Counted from the stretch's first letter, positions 52,567 to 61,502 are shown. The stretch is 64,000 nt of DNA from JBEVOS01 sp044226655 (GCA_044226655.1 JBGAGO010000001.1:1116001-1180000); one strand, 5' to 3'. Translations and numbers: made by a program. Notes: generated from the sequence alone by a model not told the origin.

Positions 52567-53923
52567 GCAGCGCGCGCAGATCCCACAGATGGGCGGGGCC
52601 GAGCGGCAGCGCGGTCCAGTCGAAGGTGATCGCTGAAAAGCCGATGCTGATCGCGGCGCCGGCGAACAGCAGCGCACGCACGCGGGGCGACCAGACGGGA
52701 ACGCGCGACCAGACGAGCAGACCATAGAACGCCAGCGCCATCACGATCGGCTGGAATTCGATGCGATAGCGCAGCGCCATATAGATATGCATCAGGATCA
52801 TCAGGGCCGGCGGTGCAAAGCCGATGAGCGCGAGCGCGAGCGGCGCGCGGTCGGGCGAGGGCGCCAGCAGCTTGCGCGCGCCGAAAACCGCCAAGCCGAT
52901 CCAGATCGCATCCGTCAGCAGCAGCGAGGCAGGCGGCAGTTCGCCGCCATCGAGCCAATGCGCCATCCACGCTGAAAAGATCGTGCGCCCGCTCGAATCC
53001 CAGAGCGCCCAGATCGGCAGGAAATAATACTGCAGGCCGAACCAAAGCCGTGCGGGATTGGTGAGCCCCTGCGTCTCCAGCCGCACGAGCCGGCCCGGAT
53101 AGCCGTGCTGCAGCAGCGTCTGCTTGGAGAGATCGAGAAACTCGAACGGATCGCCCCAGCGCATGAAATTCACGCCCAGCGCGATGATCGTGAACAGCGC
53201 CAGCACCGTCACGGGCGGCGCGACCGCCAGCGCCGCGGCGCGCGCGCTGTGTGTATCGCGCCAGCGCCCATAGCCGATGTAGAGCGTGAGAGATGTCGCC
53301 GCCGCGCAGAGTCCGAGCCCCGTGCTGGCGCGCGTGTTGAGGCAGAGCCCGGCCATGGCGGCCATCAACGCCAAGCTCGCGGCGGCGATTGGCTCGCCGC
53401 GCGCCAGTGGCCGGTAAAGCGCGGCGAGGAAGCCCGCGACAAAACACGCGCTCCAGAACACCGGCTCATTGTAGACCGAACTTGAGCGCGTAAGGATGAA
53501 GGGCAGGCCGACGAGAAGCGTGCAGGCGATAAGAGTGAGCAAAGCTGGGCGCGGCAGCCGCGCGAAGCCGATGTCGCACAGCGTGCGCGCCGTGAAATAG
53601 ACCGCGCCCGCCGCCGCCATGGCGCAGGTGAGCCGGCCGATGGCCTGCGTTTCAAGATCGAAGAAGGTGGCGAGCGGCGCGCGCGCGATCGCCGGCCAGA
53701 TGCCGAAATAGGCGTAGGTCCGCCCATGAAGGCTCAGCGCCTCATAGCCGATGATATTGGGGCCAATCGTGAAATCCCAGCGCAGCAATCGCGCCAGCAT
53801 ATCGTTGAAGACCAGGCCCAGGCCTTCATCGGCCACGACGTTGAACGTGAAATCGGACAAGAGCCCGAGATAAAGCGCGAACGCGACGAGCGCGGCGGCG
53901 ATGGGAATCGTACGCGCGTTCAT
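52556..53923 (-). CDS. Multispanning membrane protein, glycosyltransferase-like
   Basis: The 455-residue protein has about eleven hydrophobic segments and a periplasmic loop near the N terminus with NVVADEGLGLVFNDMLARLLRWDFTIG that includes acidic residues where GT39/GT83-type lipid-sugar transferases place theirs. No firm family motif is visible, so the glycosyltransferase link is only a suggestion. The ATG 53923 is chosen; the longer upstream frame runs into palindromic repeats. It converges with the M20 amidohydrolase. Confidence 0.72.
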   Translation of the reverse strand: MNARTIPIAAALVAFALYLGLLSDFTFNVVADEGLGLVFNDMLARLLRWDFTIGPNIIGYEALSLHGRTYAYFGIWPAIARAPLATFFDLETQAIGRLTCAMAAAGAVYFTARTLCDIGFARLPRPALLTLIACTLLVGLPFILTRSSSVYNEPVFWSACFVAGFLAALYRPLARGEPIAAASLALMAAMAGLCLNTRASTGLGLCAAATSLTLYIGYGRWRDTHSARAAALAVAPPVTVLALFTIIALGVNFMRWGDPFEFLDLSKQTLLQHGYPGRLVRLETQGLTNPARLWFGLQYYFLPIWALWDSSGRTIFSAWMAHWLDGGELPPASLLLTDAIWIGLAVFGARKLLAPSPDRAPLALALIGFAPPALMILMHIYMALRYRIEFQPIVMALAFYGLLVWSRVPVWSPRVRALLFAGAAISIGFSAITFDWTALPLGPAHLWDLRALLTR

Positions 53924-54241
53924 GCGCACCCATCTTTCGCTCCCGCCGAGGCCCCTCAAAACGAACCACCCATTCCCGGACGCCGGCGCAGCCGGCGGTC
54001 CGGGACCCATGAACACAAACCTTCGCTTGGTGAAACTCCCCACGAAGCCGCGGAGTTTTCTATGGGCCGCGTCTATAGGTCCTGGGCTCGGCGCTTCGCG
54101 CCGCCCCGGGAATGGGTGTGTCTTGCAGAGGTCGCGCGCCGAGGAAGAAGGCTTGAGGCGGCGGACGCCTCACGTCACCCCTGCCTTTTCGCACCCGCAA
54201 AATCTGCTACGAGGACGGACGTTTGCAGGAGTAGGGCCAGC
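53924..54241. other. Repeat-bearing gap before mcd
   Basis: The 318-nt gap contains the long inverted repeat described separately (53967-54118) and the mcd leader with AGGAG 10 nt before ATG 54242. No gene is credible; longer frames crossing it are extensions of mcd. Confidence 0.5.
53967..54118. repeat. Long inverted repeat with inner hairpins (REP-like)
   Basis: CACCCATTCCCGG (53967-53979) pairs with CCGGGAATGGGTG (54106-54118), closing a 152-nt unit. Inside, GGAC-GCCGGC/GCCGGC-G-GTCC (53978-54001) makes a hairpin and GGCGCTTCGCGCC (54090 region) another. The CCGGGACCCATGAACAC text near 54000 resembles dispersed alphaproteobacterial palindromes. It sits between two divergent genes. Confidence 0.6.
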
Positions 54242-55867
54242 ATGGCGGGCGGCGACGGGGTTTTGCAGCTTCTGGATTTGGCGGCGCAGGATGGCGAGGC
54301 CTATTGCGCCCGCGTGCAGGCGGCGGTGCGCGCGGTTGTCGCGCCCGGCGGGGCGGTCGATCGCAAGAAGATCGATGGCGAACAGCATCTGGTGCACGGT
54401 TTTGGCTGGGTCGCGACCTATGCCGAAGCGCTCCGTCAGGTCGCCGCTTGGGCCCGCCGGCTAAGCGACGAAGGCAAGTTCGGCGAGGTCGAGAGCCTGC
54501 TCGCGCAATTGGTGGTCGCGGAATATTCGGCCCAGCTGGCCGGCGGCGTATTGATGACGCAGGTCGAGATGATCCGGCCCGCCGATTTCGGCGTCGAGCC
54601 GCCGCCCGTGCGCTTCACCATCGATCAGGCCAAGAAGAACGCGCTGGCGGCCCATCTGCACAACGCGCTCGGCAAGGCCACGCTTGAGACGACCGGCCTC
54701 GATGAGGATTTCGAGCTGATCCGCGATCAGTTCCGCAAATTCGCCGACGCCAAAATCGTGCCCTACGCGCACCAATGGCATTTGAACGACGAATTCATCC
54801 CGATGGCGATCGTCGAGGAGATGGGCGCGCTCGGCGTGTTCGGCCTCACCATCCCGGAGTCCTATGGCGGCGCGGGCCTCGGGAAGACAGCGATGTGCGT
54901 CGTCTCCGAAGAGCTGTCGCGCGCCTGGATCGGCACCGGCTCGCTCGGCACGCGCAGCGAGATCGCGGCCGAGCTCATCCTCACCGGCGGCACCGACGCG
55001 CAGAAGGATGAATGGCTGCCGAAGATCGCCAGCGCCGAAATCCTGCCCACGGCCGTCTTCACCGAGCCGAACACGGGCTCCGATCTCGGCTCGCTGCGTA
55101 CGCGCGCAGCGAAGGAGGGCGATGCGTACGTCGTCACAGGCAATAAGACCTGGATCACGCATGCGGCGCGCGCCGATGTGATGACGCTGCTGGTGCGCAC
55201 CAATCCGGATAAGCCGGGCCCGGGCGGGCTCTCCATGCTGCTCGCGCCCAAGCTGCGCGGCGATGACGAAAATCCGTTCCCTACGCCCGGCATGAGCGGT
55301 GGCGAGATCGAGGTGATCGGCTATCGCGGCATGAAGGAATACGAGATCGGCTTCGACGGCTTCAAAGTGCCCGCCGCCAATCTGCTCGGCGGCGTCGAGG
55401 GCCAGGGCTTCAAGCAGCTGATGGCGACGTTCGAAAGCGCGCGTATCCAGACCGCGGCGCGCGCCGTGGGCGTGGCGCAATGCGCGCTCGAACTCGGCCT
55501 CAAATACGCGATCGACCGCAAACAATTCGGCCAGGAGATTTTCGCCTTCCCGCGAGTCTCCAACAAGCTGGTGATGATGGCGGCCGAGCTGATGGCCTGC
55601 CGCCAGCTCACCTATTTCTCGGCGCGCCAGAAAGACAGCGGCAAGCGCTGCGATCTCGAAGCCGGCATGGCCAAGCTCCTGGCCGCGCGCGTCGCCTGGG
55701 CGGCGGCGGACAACGCGCTGCAAATCCATGGCGGCAACGGCTTCGCCATGGAATATCCGATCAGCCGGGTGCTGGCCGACGCGCGCATCCTCAACATTTT
55801 CGAGGGCGCGGGCGAAATCCAGGCCATGGTGATCGCGCGCCGGCTCCTGGAAGAGGGCGCCAATTAG
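54242..55867 (+). CDS. mcd: (2S)-Methylsuccinyl-CoA dehydrogenase
   Basis: The 541-residue flavoprotein has an acyl-CoA dehydrogenase core in residues about 150-541 (TAVFTEPNTGSDLGSLRTRA, SARIQTAARAVGVAQCALELG, and the FAD motif QIHGGNGFAMEYPISRVLADARI) and an extra N-terminal domain of about 150 residues (HLVHGFGWVATYAEALRQV, GKFGEVESLLAQLVVAEYS). This extension is typical of Mcd, which oxidises methylsuccinyl-CoA to mesaconyl-CoA after Ecm. The presence of ccr and ecm in the window supports the call. AGGAG precedes ATG 54242. Confidence 0.88.
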   Translation: MAGGDGVLQLLDLAAQDGEAYCARVQAAVRAVVAPGGAVDRKKIDGEQHLVHGFGWVATYAEALRQVAAWARRLSDEGKFGEVESLLAQLVVAEYSAQLAGGVLMTQVEMIRPADFGVEPPPVRFTIDQAKKNALAAHLHNALGKATLETTGLDEDFELIRDQFRKFADAKIVPYAHQWHLNDEFIPMAIVEEMGALGVFGLTIPESYGGAGLGKTAMCVVSEELSRAWIGTGSLGTRSEIAAELILTGGTDAQKDEWLPKIASAEILPTAVFTEPNTGSDLGSLRTRAAKEGDAYVVTGNKTWITHAARADVMTLLVRTNPDKPGPGGLSMLLAPKLRGDDENPFPTPGMSGGEIEVIGYRGMKEYEIGFDGFKVPAANLLGGVEGQGFKQLMATFESARIQTAARAVGVAQCALELGLKYAIDRKQFGQEIFAFPRVSNKLVMMAAELMACRQLTYFSARQKDSGKRCDLEAGMAKLLAARVAWAAADNALQIHGGNGFAMEYPISRVLADARILNIFEGAGEIQAMVIARRLLEEGAN

Positions 55868-55992
55868 GGCGGGCGACACAAAGGGTCACAACCCTTCCGA
55901 TTGTTCAAAAGCCCTTGCACGATTGCGTGTATAGCTTCGAGGTGCTGCGCGGCGGCGATGCGTGGGCCGGCGTGTTCCGATAGGGCGAGGCG

Positions 55993-56394
55993 ATGAAATC
56001 TCTTTGGGCCGTCTTGGCGCTTCTCGCGCTCTCCGCCTGCGCCGGCACGGGCGGGGCGCATCGTACGCCCGCGGCATGGATCGCCGCTTCGTCCTCGGGC
56101 GATCTGCGCTTTGGCCCGCCCTATCCCACCTTGGTGTTCGATGGCCGGCGCGTTTCGGGCTCCGGCTCGTGCAACCGGTACACCGCCGACGTGGCGATCG
56201 AGCGGGGACGCTTTGATATCTCGAACCTCGCGGCCACGGAGATGGCGTGTGCGCCGCCGATCATGGAACAAGAGGCGCTGTTCTTCCGCCTGCTGGGCGA
56301 TGCGGTCGCGATGGATGGCAGCCAGCCCGGCGTGCTTGTGCTACGCACCAATGATGGGCGCATGCTCCGCTTCCGGAGCGCGCCGCCCCAATAG
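55993..56394 (+). CDS. META domain (HslJ-like) lipoprotein
   Basis: The 133-residue protein has a lipoprotein signal ending LSAC (Cys16) and a META domain: the SGSGSCNRYTADVAIERGRF loop, NLAATEMACAPPIMEQEALF and the closing LRTNDGRMLRF strand. META domains of HslJ and related proteins are beta folds of unknown function linked to heat and antibiotic response. It is followed after 9 nt by a VOC gene and then a small lipoprotein, all on one strand. Confidence 0.88.
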   Translation: MKSLWAVLALLALSACAGTGGAHRTPAAWIAASSSGDLRFGPPYPTLVFDGRRVSGSGSCNRYTADVAIERGRFDISNLAATEMACAPPIMEQEALFFRLLGDAVAMDGSQPGVLVLRTNDGRMLRFRSAPPQ

Positions 56395-56403
56395 GAGGCG
56401 CAG

Positions 56404-56784
56404 ATGGGCCGCGTCGTCCATTTCGAAATTCACGCTGCCGAGCCGGCGCGCTGCGCAACCTTCTACGCCAAGGCTTTCGGCTGGGCGTGCCAGGAAATCC
56501 CAGCGATCGATTATTGGACGGTCGAAACGGGCGAGGGCGCTGGCATCAGCGGCGGCATTTTTCGCCGCCAAGGGCCTGAACCCGCCGAGGGCCAGCCGGT
56601 CAACGCCTACGTCTCCTCGATCGCAGTCGAGGATGTCGAGGCCGCCGCCGTGGCGGTTGCTGCGGCCGGCGGGCGCATCGTGGTTCCGCGCTTCGCGATC
56701 CCACATGTCGGCTGGGGCGCCTATTTCAAGGACAGCGAAGGCAATATCGTCGGCCTGCACCAAGCCGATTCGTCGGCGCGCTGA
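56404..56784 (+). CDS. VOC (glyoxalase-like) family protein
   Basis: The 126-residue protein has the paired beta-alpha-beta-beta-beta units of the VOC superfamily: VVHFEIHAAEPARCATFYAKAFGW and VNAYVSSIAVEDVEAAAVAVAAAGG, with a possible metal ligand His in the first strand, and the closing YFKDSEGNIVGLHQAD. Substrate unknown; relatives include glyoxalase, dioxygenases and resistance proteins. It is the second gene of a close three-gene set. Confidence 0.88.
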   Translation: MGRVVHFEIHAAEPARCATFYAKAFGWACQEIPAIDYWTVETGEGAGISGGIFRRQGPEPAEGQPVNAYVSSIAVEDVEAAAVAVAAAGGRIVVPRFAIPHVGWGAYFKDSEGNIVGLHQADSSAR

Positions 56785-56795
56785 GGGACGAAGCC

Positions 56796-57050
56796 ATGCG
56801 CGTTCTGCTGCTCGCACTGCTGCTCGCAGCATGCCAGCCGGCGCCGCACGAGTTTCCGGCGCGTGCAGCGGCGCGCTTTTATCGGACGTGCCCCGAGAGC
56901 GACCCGGTGTGCGCCTGCACCTGGGACAACATCACCCGCGCCATGACCGCAGACGAATATGACGATGCGCTGAAGCGGTTTCGCCGCGAAGGGCTGATGG
57001 ATCCGCGCATCACGCATGCGCGCACGGTGTGCGTCGAGCATGCGCATTGA
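56796..57050 (+). CDS. Small Cys-rich lipoprotein
   Basis: The 84-residue protein has a signal sequence with lipobox LAAC (Cys13), then about 70 residues with four more Cys (RTCPESDPVCACTWDN and RTVCVEH), which may form disulfides in the periplasm. The helical DEYDDALKRFRREGL follows. I do not recognise it. It starts 11 nt after the VOC gene and ends the small cluster. Confidence 0.65.
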   Translation: MRVLLLALLLAACQPAPHEFPARAAARFYRTCPESDPVCACTWDNITRAMTADEYDDALKRFRREGLMDPRITHARTVCVEHAH

Positions 57051-57145
57051 GCCCTGACATGCGGCGCGATGCAGTTTTTCGTTTGCAGCTTGGCGCCAAC
57101 CGCCTCTAAGAACGCGCGCCTGCGAAAAAGGAGCGCGCCTCGCCG

Positions 57146-57658
57146 ATGCCCGAAAAGCGACTTGTGTATAAGCCTGGCGATTATGATCTGATCGTGAAGC
57201 GCTCTGCGGCCGGACTTGGCCTGTTCGCGGGCGAAGCGATCCCGAAGGGCAAATGCGTCATCGAATATTTCGGCCCCTATCTCACCAATGACGAGGCGGA
57301 CCGCGTCGCCAACAAATATCTGTTCGAGGTGAGCGAGACCAAGACGATCGACGGCGCCGGCCGCGCCAACAAGGCGCGCTACATCAACCATTCCTGCCGG
57401 CCCAATTGCGAGCCAGAAATCACCCGCAACCGCGTGTTCATCTTCGCCAAGCGCAACATCAAGGCGGGCGAAGAGCTCAGCTACGATTACGGCAAGGATT
57501 ATTGGAACACGTTCATCAAGCCGCACGGCTGCCGCTGCGTGAAATGCACGACGGCGCGGATGGGCGTGAAGAAGGCGAAGGTGGTCAAGAGCGCCAAGAA
57601 AGCCAAAACCGCCAAATCGACCCGCGCCGCCAAAACCGCAAAGGCCGCGGCGCGGTAG
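57146..57658 (+). CDS. SET domain protein-lysine methyltransferase with H1-like tail
   Basis: The 170-residue protein has a complete SET domain (about 12-120): the SAM-binding GLGLFAGEAIPKG, the catalytic ARYINHSCRPNCE (NHSC at 81-84), and ELSYDYGKDYW with Tyr115. A post-SET cluster CRCVKC (129-134) would bind zinc with the NHSC Cys. Residues 141-170 form a Lys/Ala-rich tail of KKAK/AAKTAK repeats like histone H1 or Hc1. It probably methylates lysine, perhaps on a DNA-bound protein; the target is unknown. No partner gene is adjacent. Confidence 0.9.
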   Translation: MPEKRLVYKPGDYDLIVKRSAAGLGLFAGEAIPKGKCVIEYFGPYLTNDEADRVANKYLFEVSETKTIDGAGRANKARYINHSCRPNCEPEITRNRVFIFAKRNIKAGEELSYDYGKDYWNTFIKPHGCRCVKCTTARMGVKKAKVVKSAKKAKTAKSTRAAKTAKAAAR

Positions 57659-57693
57659 GCTCAGCGCTCCCCCGTGGGAGAGGGGATGACGCG

Positions 57694-58299
57694 CTAGCTC
57701 TGATCCACCAGTGTCAGGCGCGGCACGATCGCGCCCATCGGCAGCGCCGCGCCCGGCGCGATGACGGCGTTGGCGCCGATGCGGGCGTGATCGCCGACGA
57801 TGGCGCCGAATTTCTCGACGCCGGTGTCGATCGCGGTCCCATCGATGCGGAAGCGGATGCGGTGCTCGGCCCATTCATTGCGGTAGTTCGCGATCATGGC
57901 GCCGGCTTCGACGTTCACATCCGCGCCCAGCACGCTGTCGCCGACGAAATTGAGATGGGCGAGCTTCGTGCCCGCGAACAGGAAGCTGGATTTGAGTTCG
58001 ACGCTTGGCCCCAGCGTGCAGCGTGCGTCGAGCCAGCAGCCGCCGCGCGTCAGCGAATTGGCGGCGATGTAGCAATCGGGGCCGATGATGGCGGGGCCCT
58101 TGATGATGGAGCCGGTCTCGATCGTCGCGCTCACATGGATCGCCGCGCCCTCGATCACGCGATAATCCGGCCCAAGCTGGCCCATCAGCCGGCGCACGAT
58201 GGCTTCCGAATTCTGCGTCCAATCCCACGGCGGGCGGGCGGCGAGATCGGCGAGCGGCGTGGCCGCCGCATGTTCGATATAATCGGCGACCTTGAGCAT
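57694..58299 (-). CDS. Left-handed beta-helix acyltransferase-like protein
   Basis: The 201-residue protein has hexapeptide repeats typical of a left-handed beta-helix: HVSATIETGSIIKGPAIIGPD, NSLTRGGCWLDARCTLGPSV, and HARIGANAVIAPGAALPMGAIV near the end. Domains of this sort act as acyltransferases or sugar-nucleotide enzymes, but no catalytic His is obvious. The ATG overlaps the recR stop (58299), so it is translationally coupled to recR. Confidence 0.8.
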   Translation of the reverse strand: MLKVADYIEHAAATPLADLAARPPWDWTQNSEAIVRRLMGQLGPDYRVIEGAAIHVSATIETGSIIKGPAIIGPDCYIAANSLTRGGCWLDARCTLGPSVELKSSFLFAGTKLAHLNFVGDSVLGADVNVEAGAMIANYRNEWAEHRIRFRIDGTAIDTGVEKFGAIVGDHARIGANAVIAPGAALPMGAIVPRLTLVDQS

Positions 58300-58910
58300 C
58301 AGAAAGGCCTCCGCGCCGCCAGCGCGGCAAACAGCGTGCCGTCGTCCAGCAAATCGAGTTCACCGCCCACCGGCACGCCATGCGAAAGCCTGGTCACGCT
58401 CGCGCCCAGCGGCTGAAGCCGCTCGGTGAGATAATGCGCCGTGGTCTGTCCATCGACGGTGGCCGAAAGCGCCAGGATAACCTCGCGCACGCCCTCCCGG
58501 CTGGCGCGCTCCATCAAGCCCGCAATGCGCAAATCCTCCGGCCGCACGCCGTCGAGCGCGGCCAGCACGCCGCCCAGCACGTGATAGCGGCCCTTAAAGG
58601 CGCCCGCGCGCTCCAGCGCCCACACATCGCCCACCTCGGCCACCACGCAGATCAGGCTGTCATCCCGCTCGGGCGCGGTGCAGAGCGTGCACGGATCGGC
58701 CGCATCGAGCATGCCGCAGACCGAGCAGGCCTTGACCTTCTCAGCCGCGTCGCTGAGCGCCGCCGCCAGCGGCAGCAGCAATTGGTCCTTGCGCTTCAGG
58801 AGTTGGAGCGCGGCCCGCCGCGCCGAGCGCGGCCCAAGCCCGGGCACCTTCGCCAGCAGCGAAATCAGCGTCTCGATCTCGGGCGCCGCGGTGACGGATT
58901 TAGCGCGCAT
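58299..58910 (-). CDS. recR: Recombination protein RecR
   Basis: The 203-residue protein helps load RecA at gaps with RecF and RecO. It has the helix-hairpin-helix region LLAKVPGLGPRSARRAAL, a C4 zinc finger CSVCGMLDAADPCTLC, and the Toprim domain with ICVVAEVGDVWALERAGAFKG and YHVLGGVLAALDGVRPEDL. In many bacteria recR follows dnaX-ybaB; here those genes lie 3 kb away with an aldehyde dehydrogenase and three unknown genes between. It overlaps the beta-helix gene. Confidence 0.95.
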   Translation of the reverse strand: MRAKSVTAAPEIETLISLLAKVPGLGPRSARRAALQLLKRKDQLLLPLAAALSDAAEKVKACSVCGMLDAADPCTLCTAPERDDSLICVVAEVGDVWALERAGAFKGRYHVLGGVLAALDGVRPEDLRIAGLMERASREGVREVILALSATVDGQTTAHYLTERLQPLGASVTRLSHGVPVGGELDLLDDGTLFAALAARRPF

Positions 58911-59027
58911 CGCTCAAGACATAGCGCGCCGCCGGCTGGGGCGCGAGGGCGCGCGCTGTCGTGGCGTTACCCCGCTGTCGCCTGCGCCTAGCCGTGCTAT
59001 GGTCGCGCAAAATCCGGAGGATGCGCG

Positions 59028-60428
59028 ATGGCTTATAAGCTCTTGATCAACGGCCAGCTCGAAGACGGCGATGCGGCGATGGATGTCGTCAATCCCGCCA
59101 CGGAAGAGGTGCTCGCCTCGTGCCCGCGCGCCTCGAAGGCGCAGCTCGACAAGGCGGTCGCCGCCGCCAAGGCCGCCTTCCCGGCCTGGAGCGCCAAGCC
59201 CATCGCCGAGCGCAAGGCGGCGCTCCTCGCCATCGCGGACGTGATCGAAAAGAACGGCCCCGAACTCGCGCGCCTGCTGACGCAAGAGCAAGGCAAGCCG
59301 CTGGGCGACGCCACGGGAGAAATTTTCGGCGCCGCGGCCTTCTTCAAATATTTCACGATGCACGACCTGCCGGTGAAGGTGCTGGTCGACAGCGAAACCG
59401 CGCGGGTCGAAGCGCACCGCAAACCGCTGGGTGTGATCGGCGCGATCATCCCGTGGAATTTCCCGGTCATCCTGATGGCGTTCAAGCTGCCGGCCGCGCT
59501 GCTGGCGGGCAACACCGTGGTCGTGAAGCCGGCCGCGACCACGCCGCTCACCACGCTGCGCATCGGCGAACTCATCAAGGACGTGCTGCCGCCCGGCGTC
59601 GTCAACGTCATCACCGACGCCAACGATCTCGGCGGCGCGCTCACGGCCCATCCGGACGTGCGCAAGATCTCCTTCACCGGCTCGACCGAGACCGGCAAGA
59701 AGGTGATGGCCTCGGCCGCAGCGACGCTGAAGCGCATCACGCTCGAACTCGGCGGCAATGACGCCGGCATCGTGCTCGATGACGTGAACCCGAAGGAGAC
59801 GGCGCCGAAGCTGTTCGCCGGCGCGTTCCAGAACAACGGCCAAGTCTGCATCGCGATGAAGCGGCTCTACGTGCACGAGTCGATCTACGACGAGATGTGC
59901 GAAGAGCTCGCCGCGCTCGCCAACAACGCCATCATCGGCGACGGGCTCGAACAGGGCACGCAGATCGGCCCGCTGCAAAACAAGATGCAGTACGAGAAGG
60001 TCAAAGACATTCTCGAAAGCGCCAAGAAAGAGGGCAAGGTGATCGCCGGCGGCGAGGTTCCCGATCAGCCCGGCTATTTCATCCGTCCGACCATCGTGCG
60101 CGACATCAGCGACGGCGCGCGGCTTGTCGATGAAGAACAGTTCGGCCCCGTCCTGCCGGTGATCAAATACAAGGATACCGAAGACGCCATCGCGCGCGCC
60201 AACGCCTCGCCCTATGGGCTCGGCGGCTCGGTGTGGTCGAAGGATGTCGACCGCGCCTATCAGGTGGCCAACAAGCTGGGCTCCGGCACGGTCTGGGTGA
60301 ACAAGCACGCCGATCTCGCCCCCAACATTCCCTTCGGCGGCTCCGGCCAATCCGGCTTCGGCAGCGAATTGGGCGAAGAGGGCCTGGCGGAATTCACGCA
60401 GCTGCAGGTGATCAGCGTCGCGCGGTGA
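59028..60428 (+). CDS. NAD(P)-dependent aldehyde dehydrogenase
   Basis: The 466-residue enzyme has nucleophile Cys274 in NNGQVCIAMKRLY, a Glu base in LELGGNDAGIV, the cofactor site GSTETGKKVM, and the IIPWNFPVILMAFKLPAALLAGN strand. It resembles succinate-semialdehyde or lactaldehyde dehydrogenases (AldA/GabD class); substrate not fixed. The next small gene starts 24 nt after its stop on the same strand. Confidence 0.92.
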   Translation: MAYKLLINGQLEDGDAAMDVVNPATEEVLASCPRASKAQLDKAVAAAKAAFPAWSAKPIAERKAALLAIADVIEKNGPELARLLTQEQGKPLGDATGEIFGAAAFFKYFTMHDLPVKVLVDSETARVEAHRKPLGVIGAIIPWNFPVILMAFKLPAALLAGNTVVVKPAATTPLTTLRIGELIKDVLPPGVVNVITDANDLGGALTAHPDVRKISFTGSTETGKKVMASAAATLKRITLELGGNDAGIVLDDVNPKETAPKLFAGAFQNNGQVCIAMKRLYVHESIYDEMCEELAALANNAIIGDGLEQGTQIGPLQNKMQYEKVKDILESAKKEGKVIAGGEVPDQPGYFIRPTIVRDISDGARLVDEEQFGPVLPVIKYKDTEDAIARANASPYGLGGSVWSKDVDRAYQVANKLGSGTVWVNKHADLAPNIPFGGSGQSGFGSELGEEGLAEFTQLQVISVAR

Positions 60429-60451
60429 GCGCGGCGCGCGGGGGCAAGTTG

Positions 60452-60772
60452 ATGCTTCGCGGCCTATGGCGATGGGTTGAGAACGAAGGCGTCGCCGAAC
60501 GATGGCGAGCGCGAGTCGAGGTGCGCCGCGGCGAATGGCGCGACCTCGATCAAGGCGCCTATTCGCGCGCCAACATTCATCCCGCGTTTTGGGACCTGCC
60601 ATTGCAGGTCGACTATCTCCAGGCCATCCGGTGGGGTGAGGCCGAAGCGCGAGCGCACCGATGGCGCGACAAAACCGTCAGGCTCGCAGTCTTCGCAGCC
60701 GTTGTGGTGGGCTGCGCCTTCATCGCCGTCGCTTTGGGCGCCACGGCGTTGCTGGCGCTTGCCCACTCATAA
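60452..60772 (+). CDS. Hypothetical protein with C-terminal membrane helix
   Basis: The 106-residue protein opens MLRGLWRWVENEGVAERWRA, has a basic soluble part and ends in one hydrophobic helix (LAVFAAVVVGCAFIAVALGA). ATG 60452 follows GGGGG; a GTG at 60425 overlapping the aldehyde dehydrogenase stop is the alternative. I do not recognise it. It converges on the secreted hypothetical gene at 60767, overlapping it by 6 nt. Confidence 0.6.
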   Translation: MLRGLWRWVENEGVAERWRARVEVRRGEWRDLDQGAYSRANIHPAFWDLPLQVDYLQAIRWGEAEARAHRWRDKTVRLAVFAAVVVGCAFIAVALGATALLALAHS

Positions 60773-61024
60773 GTGTCGGTTGGAAAGATCGTGTGAGTGG
60801 GGTGGACTATAAACGCCGTGGAATTCGAGCTGCGCAATGATCGCCGCCGCGACCACGCGCGCCGTCGTCTCGTCAGGAATGTGAGGACCATCGATCATTC
60901 CATCGACATGCAGGCAGACATTGACGTCGGCTGCGGCCGTTCCGTCGGCCGTAGCGGCTTGAACGGACGTCATCAGCGCGAGCAGGAACGCCGCAACCGG
61001 CGGGCGTATGTGTTTAGACAGCAT
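60767..61024 (-). CDS. Small secreted hypothetical protein
   Basis: The 85-residue protein has a signal peptide (HIRPPVAAFLLALMTSVQAATA), then VNVCLHVDGMIDGPHIPDETTARVVAAAIIAQLEF and several His residues, including PPHSHDLSNRH at the end. Metal binding is possible but not proven. Its ATG overlaps the end of the upstream membrane gene by 11 nt, so they are coupled. Confidence 0.65.
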   Translation of the reverse strand: MLSKHIRPPVAAFLLALMTSVQAATADGTAAADVNVCLHVDGMIDGPHIPDETTARVVAAAIIAQLEFHGVYSPPHSHDLSNRHL

Positions 61025-61502
61025 CGAGTTTCTGCATCTTGAGCTGATCGAGCGTGAGCAGGACAGCGATCGTGAGGGCGAGCGCGGCGAAGACGAGCGG
61101 GGCTGCATGAAAGAGGGACGCTTGCCGCCAGTTTGCAAGCAGTGCGAGGGCAAACACTGCCCACGACGCAACGCGCAGAACCACGAGATAGCCCGTGCCC
61201 AACTTGGCGCCGAACACGCCCCAGTCCGGGTCGAATAAGGGCCGCCAACGCGGCCGAAACAGGTCGTCGCCGCGTTGCGCTCGGTTGGCTGCATTGATCG
61301 CGCGGTGCGCCGCCGGATCAAACAGCATCGTGAGGAACAGGAGTGCGGCGACGCCCGCAGACGCAATCGCGATGCTTTGAAACGCGCGCTCAGTGACCAG
61401 GTTTGAGAACCGGGCTATCGGCGCGAGGATCAAGTCTAGGCTGGCCGTGGCGTATGCCATCGCTCTCAGAGCGGAATGCAGATAGCGCGCCACGCCGCCC
61501 AC
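61014..61502 (-). CDS. Membrane protein with four hydrophobic segments
   Basis: The 162-residue predicted protein contains FQSIAIASAGVAALLFLTMLF and two more hydrophobic stretches, LVVLRVASWAVFALALLAN and PLVFAALALTIAVLLTLDQL. I do not recognise a family. The start is uncertain: GTG 61502 gives the full frame, ATG 61460 a shorter one. It follows ybaB after 4 nt and overlaps the next gene, so dnaX-ybaB and the two small genes look like one operon. Confidence 0.6.
   Translation of the reverse strand: MGGVARYLHSALRAMAYATASLDLILAPIARFSNLVTERAFQSIAIASAGVAALLFLTMLFDPAAHRAINAANRAQRGDDLFRPRWRPLFDPDWGVFGAKLGTGYLVVLRVASWAVFALALLANWRQASLFHAAPLVFAALALTIAVLLTLDQLKMQKLDAV

Noticed and set aside
53726..54241. 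N-terminal extension of the mcd frame
   Set aside because: It overlaps the opposite membrane gene and the palindromic repeat, whereas Mcd homologues begin near ATG 54242.
55915..55983. Short frame after mcd
   Set aside because: TTG start, no ribosome binding site, and no conserved feature.
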